Below are positions 1-9,700 of a stretch of DNA of 64,000 nucleotides, piece by piece; within the stretch, counting starts at the first letter, position 1, and each line of letters starts with the position of its first letter. This DNA comes from Byssovorax sp. (GTDB taxonomy: Bacteria > Myxococcota_A > Polyangia > Polyangiales > Polyangiaceae): NCBI GenBank assembly GCA_025362495.1, contig JANYGI010000126.1, positions 117,815 to 181,814 of the forward strand, written 5' to 3'. A program made the translations under genes and the position numbers. The notes below the pieces were generated by a model. It searched no databases and was not told where the DNA came from. It saw only the letters and a list, made by a program, of their open reading frames with translations.

Positions 1-549
<549 letters not shown>

Positions 550-636
550 CCTTTCTCGATCCTTGCCTCGCTCCGCGCGAGGACTCGCGGTCATGACGCC
601 CTCCCCGCGGGCGGACAGCTTTGATAAAGGTCGCCG

Positions 637-2637
637 ATGACCGCCAGCGCCCCGCCGAGCCGCGAGCAGCTCCTCCACGCTCTCTACGAAGCCGCCGAGC
701 TCGAGCACAACCTGATGTGCACGTACCTCTACTCGGCGTTCAGCCTGCGCGCCGGCGAGACCGAGGGGCTCTCCGCCGACGAGGCCGAGGCCGTGACGCG
801 GTGGCGCGACGGCATCCTCCGGGTGGCCATCGAGGAGATGGGGCACCTCACCGCCGTGTGGAACATCACGGCCGCGCTCGGGGGCGCGCCGCGCTTCGGA
901 CGCGGGAATTTCCCGCTCGACGCGGGCCTCCTGCCGGCCGGCGTCGTGGTGAAGCTCTCGCCTTTCAACGAGGCTTCGCTCCAGCACTTCGTCTACCTCG
1001 AGCGGCCCCACGACTCGTCGGAGCCCGAGGGCGAAGGCTTCGGGCCGGAGCTCAGGTTCACGCGCGGATCGTCGGCGGCGCGGCTCACGCCGATGGCCAT
1101 CGACTACGACACGGTCGGCGATTTCTACCGGACGCTCGGCGAGAGCATCGTCGCGTTCGTCGAGCACATGGGCGAAGCGGCGGCGTTCTGCGGCGATCCC
1201 GCGCTGCAGCTCTCGCCGAGCGAGGTCGCGCTCCTCGGCGCCAGGCCCGTGGTGTGCTCGAAGACGGCGCTCGCCGCGTTCGCCACGATCCGCGAGCAGG
1301 GCGAGGGCGCGCCGGCGCATTCGGAGGGATCGCACTTCCAGAAGTTCGTGGCGATCCGCGCCGAGCTCGCGGCGCTGAAGGCGGCGAACCCCGCGTTCAA
1401 GCCGGCGTATCCGGCCGCGCAGAACCCGGTGCTGCGGCGCCCGGCGCGGCCCGAAGGGCGCGTGTGGCTCGAGGACGAGGCCGCCGTGGCCACGGTCGAT
1501 CTCGCCAACGCCGGTTACGCGCTCATGCTCCGCTTGCTGGCCTATGCCTACGTCGTGCCGCGTCCGCAGCCGGACAAATCGCTGGCGGTCGATCTCGCGC
1601 TCGGTCTGATGCGCGCCGTCACCCACCTCGCCGAGCGCGCGGCGCGTCTGCCCGCCGGCCCCTCGAACCCCTCGTGCAACGCCGGCATCTCGTTCACGGC
1701 GCTCCGCGACTCGGCCCCTCTGCCGTATGGCCCGAGCTCGGCGCGGTTCTTCACCGAGCGCTTCGCCGAGCTCGACGCGGCCGGGGTGGCCCTCGCGGCC
1801 GGCGGCGACGCCCGCGCCGCGTCGGCGTCGCGCGTGCTGACCGATCTGGCGAAGCGCGCCAACCGAGGATTCGAGTCCACCGCAAAGGCCCCTCCTGCAA
1901 AGTCTCCTCCCGCGACGGTCGCGCCCGCCCCGGTGGCCGCCACGCCTGTCTCGGTGGCCGCCGCCGCGCCTGCCCAGACTCCGCCGGTCCCCACGGTCAT
2001 CGACGGCGTCGAGCACATCCGGGGCAAGAAGCTCACGCTGCTCTACGAGGTCAAGAAGTGCATCCACGCGCGCTTCTGCGTCACCGGCGCTCCAAAGGTC
2101 TTCATCGCCAACATCAAGGGTCCCTGGATCAACCCCGACGCGATGTCGGTCGAGGGGCTGGTCGAGATCGCCCACGCCTGCCCCTCGGGCGCGATCCGCT
2201 ACGAGCGCAAGGATGGAGTCGACGACGAGGCCGCTCCGCCGGTGAACCTGATTGGCATTCGCGAGGCAGGGCCTTATGCCGTGCGCGCCGAGATTCTCCT
2301 CGACGGCGAGCCGGCCCATTACCGCGCCACCCTCTGCCGCTGCGGCGCCTCGAAGAACAAGCCCTATTGCGACGGCTCCCACCACGAGGTCGGCTTCTCG
2401 GCCTCGGGCGAGCCGCCCACGGGCGCGGCCGACATGCTCGCGGTGCGCGACGGCGCGCTCGCCATCGATCCCGAGCTCGACGGCCCGCTCCAGGTCCGCG
2501 GCAACGTCGAGATCACCAGCGGGACGGGGCGAGTCGTCGCGCGCGTCACCCAGGCTCGACTCTGCCGCTGCGGCGGGAGCAACACCAAACCGTTCTGCGA
2601 CGGGACCCACGCCCGCATCGGCTTCAAGAGCACCTGA
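637..2637 (+). CDS. Ferritin-like protein fused to a 4Fe-4S domain and two CDGSH iron-sulfur domains
   Basis: This 666-aa protein starts at the ATG after GATAAAGG. Residues ~10-270 resemble the ferritin-like domain of the VioB/iminophenyl-pyruvate dimer synthase type, with AAELEHNLMC and a downstream EEMGH giving plausible di-iron ligands. An Ala/Pro/Val linker (~425-450) leads to a divergent mono-cluster 4Fe-4S domain at ~462-525 (KKCIHARFCV, HACPSGAI). Two CDGSH motifs follow: CRCGASKNKPYCDGSH near 566 and CRCGGSNTKPFCDGTH near 643. All Cys and His ligands of both CDGSH sites are present. The seen architecture suggests a redox or electron-transfer protein joined to a di-iron oxidoreductase-like head. 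No substrate can be inferred. A larger overlapping ORF (621-2825) in another frame is Arg/Pro-rich shadow. Confidence 0.85.
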   Translation: MTASAPPSREQLLHALYEAAELEHNLMCTYLYSAFSLRAGETEGLSADEAEAVTRWRDGILRVAIEEMGHLTAVWNITAALGGAPRFGRGNFPLDAGLLPAGVVVKLSPFNEASLQHFVYLERPHDSSEPEGEGFGPELRFTRGSSAARLTPMAIDYDTVGDFYRTLGESIVAFVEHMGEAAAFCGDPALQLSPSEVALLGARPVVCSKTALAAFATIREQGEGAPAHSEGSHFQKFVAIRAELAALKAANPAFKPAYPAAQNPVLRRPARPEGRVWLEDEAAVATVDLANAGYALMLRLLAYAYVVPRPQPDKSLAVDLALGLMRAVTHLAERAARLPAGPSNPSCNAGISFTALRDSAPLPYGPSSARFFTERFAELDAAGVALAAGGDARAASASRVLTDLAKRANRGFESTAKAPPAKSPPATVAPAPVAATPVSVAAAAPAQTPPVPTVIDGVEHIRGKKLTLLYEVKKCIHARFCVTGAPKVFIANIKGPWINPDAMSVEGLVEIAHACPSGAIRYERKDGVDDEAAPPVNLIGIREAGPYAVRAEILLDGEPAHYRATLCRCGASKNKPYCDGSHHEVGFSASGEPPTGAADMLAVRDGALAIDPELDGPLQVRGNVEITSGTGRVVARVTQARLCRCGGSNTKPFCDGTHARIGFKST

Positions 2638-2666
2638 GCGCTTTTTGCAGGTGCCAGTGCCGCAGC

Positions 2667-2771
2667 CCTCACCCCAACCCCTCTCCCGCGGAGCGGGAGA
2701 GGAGCTCGGAGCTGTTGCGAGGAGCTTCCGCCTCGCCCGCTCGGCAGGAGAGGGGGACCGAGGGGGTGAGG
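2667..2771. repeat. Dispersed intergenic inverted-repeat element (REP/MITE-like)
   Basis: The left end reads CCCTCACCCCAACCCCTCTC and the right end, GAGAGGGGGACCGAGGGGGTGAGGG, is close to its reverse complement. Just inside the left end is a short hairpin, CCTCTCCCGC/GCGGGAGAGG. Elements with CCCTCACCCC ends are common between genes in GC-rich Proteobacteria and related phyla. No coding sequence is seen in it. It fills much of the ~370-bp gap between the ferritin-like gene and the TonB receptor. Confidence 0.6.
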
Positions 2772-2829
2772 GCTCTCCGGGGGGACCGAGGGGGTGAGGG
2801 CTCTCCGGGGGGACCGAGGGGGTGAGGGA
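2752..2829. repeat. 28-bp tandem repeat, about 2.7 copies
   Basis: The unit GGGGGACCGAGGGGGTGAGG plus CTCTCCG (28 bp) starts at 2752, 2780 and 2808. The first two copies are identical and the third diverges after the GAGGG. It is an expansion of the right end of the neighbouring inverted-repeat element, so slippage or unequal exchange at that end is the simplest origin. The rest of the gap (2830-3004) holds no gene; AGGAAAAAAAGATGAC near 2890 is locally A-rich and may lie near the receptor promoter. Confidence 0.85.
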
Positions 2830-3004
2830 GCGGCACTACCGACCCCGAAACACGCTCTGAACGCGGCGAAACCGTGGCCGACGCGCCATCAGGAAAAAAA
2901 GATGACACGATCCGATCTGGACGTGGCACACGCGCGTAGGCTAAAGGTCGGTGAGCAATCGATCAGGCGCTCGCGCTGAGCCCTGTACCCACCTCGGATC
3001 TGTC

Positions 3005-5197
3005 ATGCCTTCTTTTGCGTGCTTCCGCAGGGCCCGCCATGCGTGTGCCCTTGGCCTCCTCGCGGCTCTCGCCGGACAGACCTTCGCCTCGTCGGCCTTT
3101 GCCCACGATCCGAAAGAAGAGGAAGCAGAGCGCTTGAAGGAAGAGGCCGAGCGCGCCGCGCGCGCGCCGAAGCAAGAGGCTGATCCCATCGAGATCACCA
3201 TCCAGGCCGAGAAGCCTGGTGGGGAGTCGTCGTCGCGGATCGTGATTGGCCGGCGCGAGCTCGAGCTGCGGCCCCGGCTCCGGCCCGGCGACATCCTGGA
3301 AGCGGTACCCGGGCTCTTCGCCGTTCAGCACGCGGGCGGGGGCAAGGCCAATCAGTACTTCCTGCGTGGCTTCGACGCCGACCACGGGACGGATGTGGCC
3401 TTCTCGGTCGACGGGGTCCCGATCAACATGGTGAGCCACGGGCACGGCCAGGGCTTCACCGACTTTCACTTCCTGATCCCGGAGCTGGTCACTTCGCTCG
3501 ACGGCTACAAGGGCCCCTTCTACGCCGCGCAGGGCGATTTCGCGACCGCGGGCGCCGTGAACCTGCACCTGGCCGAGAAGCTCGAGGAGAGCTTCGCGCA
3601 GTACAGCATCGGTCAATACGGCATCATGCGCGCCCTCGTGGTCGAGTCGCCCGACCTCGGCGACTCCTTTCGCGCCGTCATGGCCGGGGAGCTCTACAAG
3701 GACGACGGGCCCTTCCAGAACCCGGAGCAGCTCAAGCGGTACAACGTGTATCTCAAGGCCACGCACGATATCGGCCGCGCCGGCAAGGTGCAGATGACGC
3801 TGATGTCCTACGGGTCGACCTGGCACGGATCGGGGCAGATCCCGGCGCGCGCCGTCTGCGGTGAGGGCGAGGCGGGCACGCCGGATCCGACGACCCTCAC
3901 CCCTCCTCAGCCTTGCATCGATCACTTCGGCAACGTGGATCCCACCGAGGGCGGCTCGACGCAGAGGCACCTGGCCTCGATCGCGTTCTCGACCGCGTGG
4001 GCCGACTCGGACTTCACGGCGATGGCCTATGCCGTCAAGTATCGATTCACGCTCTACTCGAACTTCACCTTCTTCGCCGACGATCCCGTCCACGGCGACG
4101 AGGTGGAGCAAGACGACGATCGCTCCGTGGTCGGCACGGATCTGCGGGTGAGGCGGCACGATCATTACCTCGGCGGGCAGTTCACCACCTCGCTGGGGGC
4201 GCAGGTGCGCGTCGACTCGATCGACAACGCGCTCTACCACGACGTGGCCCGCGAGCGGCTCGAAGCCCGGGTCAAGGCCAGCATCGTCGAGAGCCAGATT
4301 GGCATTTACGTGGAAGAGGACGCGCGTGTCCGCAAGTGGCTCCGGTTCATCGCCGGGGCGCGGGCGCAGCGCGTCGACGTCAACGTCGAGGACCAGCTCG
4401 AGGACCTGAAGACGCTGGGCAACAAGTCGAGCGGCTTCAAGGGCGCGACGCAGTTCCTCCCGAAATTCCAGGGGATCCTCTCGCCCATACCCCAGATCGA
4501 CATCTTCGCCTCGTACGGGCGCGGCTTCCACTCCAACGACGCTCGCGGCGTGGTGCGGGAGCAGAACCCGGCGACGCTGCTCACCCCGGCGACCGGCTAC
4601 GAGGCCGGGGTGAAGGTCACGCCGATACCGAACCTCACCCTGTCCGCCTCGGGGTTCCTCATCGATCTCGACTCGGAGCTGGTCTGGGCCGGCGACGCGG
4701 GGACGACCGAGGCCTCGGGCCCGACGCGCCGCTACGGGGCCGAGCTCGACGCGCGATTCCACATCTCCAACTGGCTCTTCGCCGACGTCGACGGCACGTT
4801 CACCCACGCGCGCTACCGGGAGAACGCCGGCAACGGCAGCGCCGTGGCGCTGGCGCCGACACGGACCTTCTCCGCGGGTATCGGCGTGCGTCCGACGGTG
4901 GGCGACTTCATCCCTTCGGCCTCGATCCGGGTCAAATCGATCGGCTCGCGCCCCGCCAACGAGGACGCGTCGCTGATCGCCGAGGGCTTCACCGTCGTCG
5001 ACGCCACGGCGGGACTGCGCTGGAAGCAGATCGAGGCCGGCCTCGACGTGCAGAACCTCTTCAACGCCACCTGGCGCGAGGTGCAGTTCGCCACCACGAC
5101 GCGGCTCGCCTACGAGCCGGCCCCCGTGACTGGCATCCATTACTCGCCGGGCTGGCCGCGCACCGTGATGGCGCGGGCGGCGCTCTACTGGAAGTGA
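3005..5197 (+). CDS. TonB-dependent outer-membrane receptor
   Basis: The ORF opens at 2951 but the ATG at 3005 is preferred because it places a signal peptide at the N-terminus (Arg-rich start, then LGLLAALAGQTFASSAFA). The mature protein begins with a charged Glu/Lys/Ala stretch. The plug domain follows: RPGDILEAVPGLFAVQHAGG, then YFLRGFDADHGTDVAFSVDG. After it comes the His-rich NMVSHGHGQGFTDFHFLIPE segment typical of one TonB-receptor group. The remaining ~500 residues have alternating beta-barrel character and end in ALYWK, an aromatic-rich OMP-like terminus. Substrate is unknown; the His-rich plug is compatible with a metal or metal complex but does not prove it. No TonB/ExbBD or riboswitch is adjacent. 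Confidence 0.9.
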   Translation: MPSFACFRRARHACALGLLAALAGQTFASSAFAHDPKEEEAERLKEEAERAARAPKQEADPIEITIQAEKPGGESSSRIVIGRRELELRPRLRPGDILEAVPGLFAVQHAGGGKANQYFLRGFDADHGTDVAFSVDGVPINMVSHGHGQGFTDFHFLIPELVTSLDGYKGPFYAAQGDFATAGAVNLHLAEKLEESFAQYSIGQYGIMRALVVESPDLGDSFRAVMAGELYKDDGPFQNPEQLKRYNVYLKATHDIGRAGKVQMTLMSYGSTWHGSGQIPARAVCGEGEAGTPDPTTLTPPQPCIDHFGNVDPTEGGSTQRHLASIAFSTAWADSDFTAMAYAVKYRFTLYSNFTFFADDPVHGDEVEQDDDRSVVGTDLRVRRHDHYLGGQFTTSLGAQVRVDSIDNALYHDVARERLEARVKASIVESQIGIYVEEDARVRKWLRFIAGARAQRVDVNVEDQLEDLKTLGNKSSGFKGATQFLPKFQGILSPIPQIDIFASYGRGFHSNDARGVVREQNPATLLTPATGYEAGVKVTPIPNLTLSASGFLIDLDSELVWAGDAGTTEASGPTRRYGAELDARFHISNWLFADVDGTFTHARYRENAGNGSAVALAPTRTFSAGIGVRPTVGDFIPSASIRVKSIGSRPANEDASLIAEGFTVVDATAGLRWKQIEAGLDVQNLFNATWREVQFATTTRLAYEPAPVTGIHYSPGWPRTVMARAALYWK

Positions 5198-5207
5198 TCC
5201 GCTGGAG

Positions 5208-6596
5208 CTAGTCCACACGCGCCTTGGCGATACCGGGCCACGCGCGCCGGAGCATGGCTGTCGCTTCGCGATCGAGGGCGTCCATGCGGTGGTGGGCCTC
5301 GTCGCCGACGATGGCGAACACCCGGGCCGAGACGAAGGGCTCGATGGCGAACATCGCCACCGCGGCGGGGTCGAGCTTCACGTTCACGTGCAGATAGCGC
5401 ACGGCCGGCACCTCGCCTTCGGGGTAGAGCAGGAGCACGGCCTCCTCGTCGCCAGGCACCTTGCGCAGCTCGTGGCGGAAGCGAAACGCCTCGACTTGTG
5501 CGGCGTCGCCGTCGCCCGCCGCCACCAGCCGACCTTGCTGCGGCGCCGCGTCGCCCTGGGGGACATCGTGGCGCGAGGCCTGGTAGCCAAAGGCCTCCTC
5601 GGCGTCGCGGGGATCGTCGAGCACGACGCCGATCGTGGCGTCGACGAACACGCGCTGATCGCCGACGCGGACCACGTTCCAGGCATGGCGGCTGTCGGCG
5701 ACGGTGCCGCGGTAGAGCTCGGCCTTCAAGCCGAGCCGCTCGGCCAGATGGAAGAACAGGAACGCTCGATGACGGCAGGTGCCGGCGCGCCGGGCGATCA
5801 GATCGCCTATCGCCACGGGGCGGCCGTCCTGCGCCGCGCACCAGGCGAGGCAGTCGTCGTAAGCCTTCTTCGAGAGCAGGCCTCCCAGGGTGTCGAACAC
5901 CAGCTCCGTCAACCGCACCACGCGCTCGCGCTCCGGCAAGAGGCCCAGGTGACCGCGCGCCCGGCCGAGCAGCTCCTGGAAGGCGGGATGCGTCGGCTCG
6001 AGCACCAGCACGTCGGCGCGCCCCTTGGCGACGTAGCGGTGGAGTCGTGACGAGGGCGGCCGCTCGTCGACGAGCGGAATGCGCAGGAAGAAGCCGCCTT
6101 GATCGATCCGCACGTTCCAGAGCTGCACGCGGAGCGCGCCGTCGCGGCCGACGACGAGGAGCCCATTCTCGATCGCTGGCCCGGGATCGAGGGCGTCGAC
6201 GGGAGGCTCGACCGAGGGCAGCATGACTGTCCGTTCCAGGTCCATCGACGGCACCACCGCCCGGAGCGGGGGCGGCAAGATCGCCGCCGGGACGCCCGGC
6301 GGCAGCTCCGGTGATCGCTCGAGGACGCGAATCGCCGTGGCGCCGATCTGGATCCGATCGCGGTGATGAAGCACCACCTCGCCGCGGACGGGAACGCCGT
6401 TGACCTGCGTACCGTTCGTGCTGCCGTCGTCCTTGATCCAGAGCCGCGTGCCCGCCTGGCGCACGGTACAATGGTGCCTCGACGCGGCCAGCTCACGCAG
6501 GCGCAGGGTGCTGGTCTTGGCCCGCCCGATCGTCGCCATGGTCCCGACTTCGCAGCTCGATCCGTCCGGATCTGTCTCGATAACCAGCCAGGTCAT
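5208..6596 (-). CDS. FHA domain protein with C-terminal transglutaminase-like domain
   Basis: The start is placed at the internal ATG (MTWLVIETD), five codons after the ORF start. Residues ~1-95 are a forkhead-associated phosphothreonine-binding domain: IGRAKTSTLRL, SRHHCTV and DGSTNGTQVNG are its GR, SxxH and NG hallmarks. A Pro-rich linker follows. Residues ~200-340 look like a transglutaminase/cysteine-protease fold with Cys ~270 (RAGTCRHRAF), His ~300 (SRHAWNVV) and Asp ~318 (VFVDATIG) as the likely triad. A spacing of 108 bp places it downstream of the PknK-like kinase on the same strand, so it may bind that kinase or one of its phosphorylated targets. The gene ends 10 bp from the convergent TonB receptor. 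The reaction of the C-terminal domain is not known. Confidence 0.82.
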   Translation of the reverse strand: MTWLVIETDPDGSSCEVGTMATIGRAKTSTLRLRELAASRHHCTVRQAGTRLWIKDDGSTNGTQVNGVPVRGEVVLHHRDRIQIGATAIRVLERSPELPPGVPAAILPPPLRAVVPSMDLERTVMLPSVEPPVDALDPGPAIENGLLVVGRDGALRVQLWNVRIDQGGFFLRIPLVDERPPSSRLHRYVAKGRADVLVLEPTHPAFQELLGRARGHLGLLPERERVVRLTELVFDTLGGLLSKKAYDDCLAWCAAQDGRPVAIGDLIARRAGTCRHRAFLFFHLAERLGLKAELYRGTVADSRHAWNVVRVGDQRVFVDATIGVVLDDPRDAEEAFGYQASRHDVPQGDAAPQQGRLVAAGDGDAAQVEAFRFRHELRKVPGDEEAVLLLYPEGEVPAVRYLHVNVKLDPAAVAMFAIEPFVSARVFAIVGDEAHHRMDALDREATAMLRRAWPGIAKARVD

Positions 6597-6704
6597 GACG
6601 GACGCTACCACGGATTGCCCGTCGATCCCCGCGGGAGCAGCCCTCGAGAGCGCGCCCCGGTGAGAGGGTGTCGGGGCCGCCGCCGAGGACGGGCCCGGAG
6701 GCTG

Positions 6705-9700
6705 TCACCGACCGACGCGCTCGAGCCAGCGGAGATGGCCGAGGCGGTCGAAGAGCGCGCGCGCCGCGGCGAAGTGGGGCTCTCGAGCGGGATCGCTGGC
6801 CTCGGCGTGACGGCCGAGATCGTTGTGGGCGAGGCCTTGCTCGAAGGGCATCGCGAGGCGCTCGGCCTCGGCGAGGCTTGCGGCAAAGGCCCGTCGCGCC
6901 CGCGCGAGGTGCCCTGTGCGCGCGTCGAGGAGGCCTTGCAGGCGAAGGGCCGTGGGCCGGCCGACGGCGTAGATGCCCGCGTAAGAGTGCATCTTGCGGC
7001 AGATCAACCGGGCTTGGCGGCCGAGCGCGTCGCGGTCCCGGGCCGACGTCGCGCGCTCCCAGAGCACGAAGATCGCGTCTCCCGTCGCCAGGCATCCCCG
7101 GTAGAAGCGGAAGCCCACGACTCGAAGCTGCGCCAGGTGGAAGAGCGTCTTGTCGATGGCGCGCCTCGCGCTCTCGCGGTCGCCGACGAGCAAGTGGGCT
7201 TCGGCCACGACACCGTGGGTGATCCACTCCGAGGGATCGTTGCGGTAGTCCTCGGCGAGCGTGCGTCGCCGCTCGAAGAGGGCGATGGCCGCGTCGCCGT
7301 TGCCCAGCGAGAGCGCGCTCTGCGCCTTGCCGCCGAGGGCCCAGATCTGGGTCTGCTTGTTGCCGCTCTTCTGCCCCGCGCTCTCGAGCCGATCGCACAG
7401 CACGGCCGCGTCGTCGGGCCGACCGGTGAGGCCCTCGAGCAGGATCAGGAGGCCCAGGCACAGCTCGACCTGCCGAGAATCCTGGATGTCCCGGGCCTGC
7501 GCCATCGCCACGTCGATCGCGCCGCGGGCCTCGCGGAAGCGGCCGGCGCGCAGCGCCGAGAACCCCTGGAGCAACGAGACCCAAGCGAGGCCCTGGCGAT
7601 CGTCGAGAGCCTCCGCGGTCTCCTTCGCGCGCGCCTCGTACAGCATCTGGAGCCGCGGGAGCGGCAGGGCGCTGAGCCCGATGCCGAGCGTGACGTAGCC
7701 TTGAACCAGCTCGAGCGAGAGGCCGAGGCCGCTCGCGAGGTTCACCATCCGCAGCGCCGCGCCGAGGCCGTGGGCCCACTTCTGCTGCAGGAAATGAATC
7801 TGCGTGAGGCGCTGCGCGGCCCGCGTCGCGCCGAGGAGGCGCGCGCGCTCGGCGGGATGGAACGCGCGGGGCGGCAGCGGGCGCAGCAGGATCCGCGCGT
7901 GCGGGGCGAGCTCGCTCACGAAGCGCAGCACCGTCGCCGCGCGCGAGTCGTCGTCGGCGATCGGCTCGCCGCAGAAGCGACGCAGCGCGGCCCGCGTGAG
8001 CCTCTCGGCCTCGGGCAGCAGGCCGACGTTGAGCGCCGCCTCGCCCAGCTGCGACTCGAGCTGCGCGCGCAGAGGCTCGTCGAGCAGCGGCGCGCCGCGC
8101 GCGGGGGACGCGTCGGCGAGCGCGAGGGCGCGGCGGAAGAAGCCCAGCGCCTCGCCCGAGGCCGTCGCGGCGAGGGCGGCTTGCCCGGCCTTCACCAGGT
8201 ACTCGAAGGCCTTGTCGGGCGCGCGCGCGGTGGTGAAGTGGTGGACGAGATCGGGATAAAATGCCGTGATTTCAGGCGTATTTGCGTACCTCGCCTCGAT
8301 GGCGGAGCCCGCCGCCGCGTGTAGCCTCCGCCGCTCGTCCGCGTCGATCGCGCCGTGGATGATCTCGCGGAGCTTGTCGTGGGCGAAGCGGAGGCGACCG
8401 CCGTCGACGTCGATGATCTGCCGCGCGCGCAGCTCTTCCACGGCCTCGAGCTGGGCCACGTCGTCGAGGCTCATCGCTGCGGCGAGCACGTCGGTGTCGA
8501 TCTCGCGGCCGAGCACCGCCGCCATCCGCGCCGCGGCGAGCGCGCCTTTGCCGAGGGCGCCCACGCGTCGGATCACCATGTCGCGCAGCAGCTCGGGCAG
8601 CGGCAGCGCGTCGTACGACGCGAGGCGGGCTCCGCCGAGGGGTTTCACTTGCCACTCGCCCGCGTCGTTGCGGAAGAGCATCCCCTCGCTCACGGCAGAG
8701 CGAACGTACTCGGCGACGAAGAACGGATGACCCTCGGATCGCTCGACGAGGAAGCGAATGAACGCCGCGGGCGGCGCCTCCATCGCGATCATGTCGCTCA
8801 CCATCCGCTCGACCGCGGGGGCGTCGATGCGCCCGAGCTCGAGGTGAGTGACGTCGGGCGCGGCCAGCAGATCGCGGAGCTCGTCGCTGCGCTCTTCGGT
8901 GCGGTACGTGGCGAGGAGCAGCACGCGCGCGGCCGCGAAGTAGGCGTCGTCGAGCGCCTTCAGGAAGCTCATCGAGGCCTCGTCGGCCCACTGGACATCT
9001 TCGAGCACCAGCACCAGCGGCTGGACCTCGGCGAAGGCCGCGATGGTGCCGGCGAGGCAGCCGTTGAGGCGCGCGCGCGCGCCGGCAGCGTCTAGCGCGG
9101 CGAGCTTCGGGTAGAAATGCTGACCCGGGAGCGACGCTATCGACGGCTCGTGGACGGCGAGCGCCGGGCCGCGCGGTCCGAGGACGCGCTCTGTCTCTTC
9201 GAGGCCTTGTTCGCGGCACCAGTCCACGATCGTCGCGAGCAGATGCCGGAACGGGTGGAGGGAAGCGGCCTTGACGTCGGCGCTCGCGTCGAGCTCGGCC
9301 GCGACGGAGACGCACTGGCCGGTGACGATGCCGAGGCCGCGTCGGTGCGCCGAGATGCCGACCTCGAGGGCGAAGCGCGTCTTGCCGACTCCACTCTCGC
9401 CGCCCACGAACACCCGCCCGCCCCGCGCGACGCGCACGTTCTTGAGCTTGGCGTCGACGATCCCGAGGGCGCTGGCGCGGCCGGCGAGCCGCGGACGGTA
9501 GAGGTGGGGCTCGGCGCGGCGCGCGGGCAAGCGCTCGTCGGCGCCGAGCCGCCGCAGCACCGCGGCCACGTCGTCCGCGTACCCGACGCGATCGCGCGGA
9601 CGCTTCTGCAGCAGCCCGAGGATGATCTCTTCGAGCTCCGGAGGCACGTCGCTGACGCGCGCGGAGGGGCGCTCGGGCGGCTCGCGCACCTGCTGATCGA

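Noticed and set aside
621-2825. 734-aa ORF overlapping the ferritin-like gene
   Set aside because: Arg/Gly-rich out-of-frame translation; the 666-aa frame holds all motifs.
2963-5218. 751-aa ORF antisense to the TonB receptor
   Set aside because: No recognisable domain and the composition of a codon-shadow frame; the receptor on the other strand is clear.
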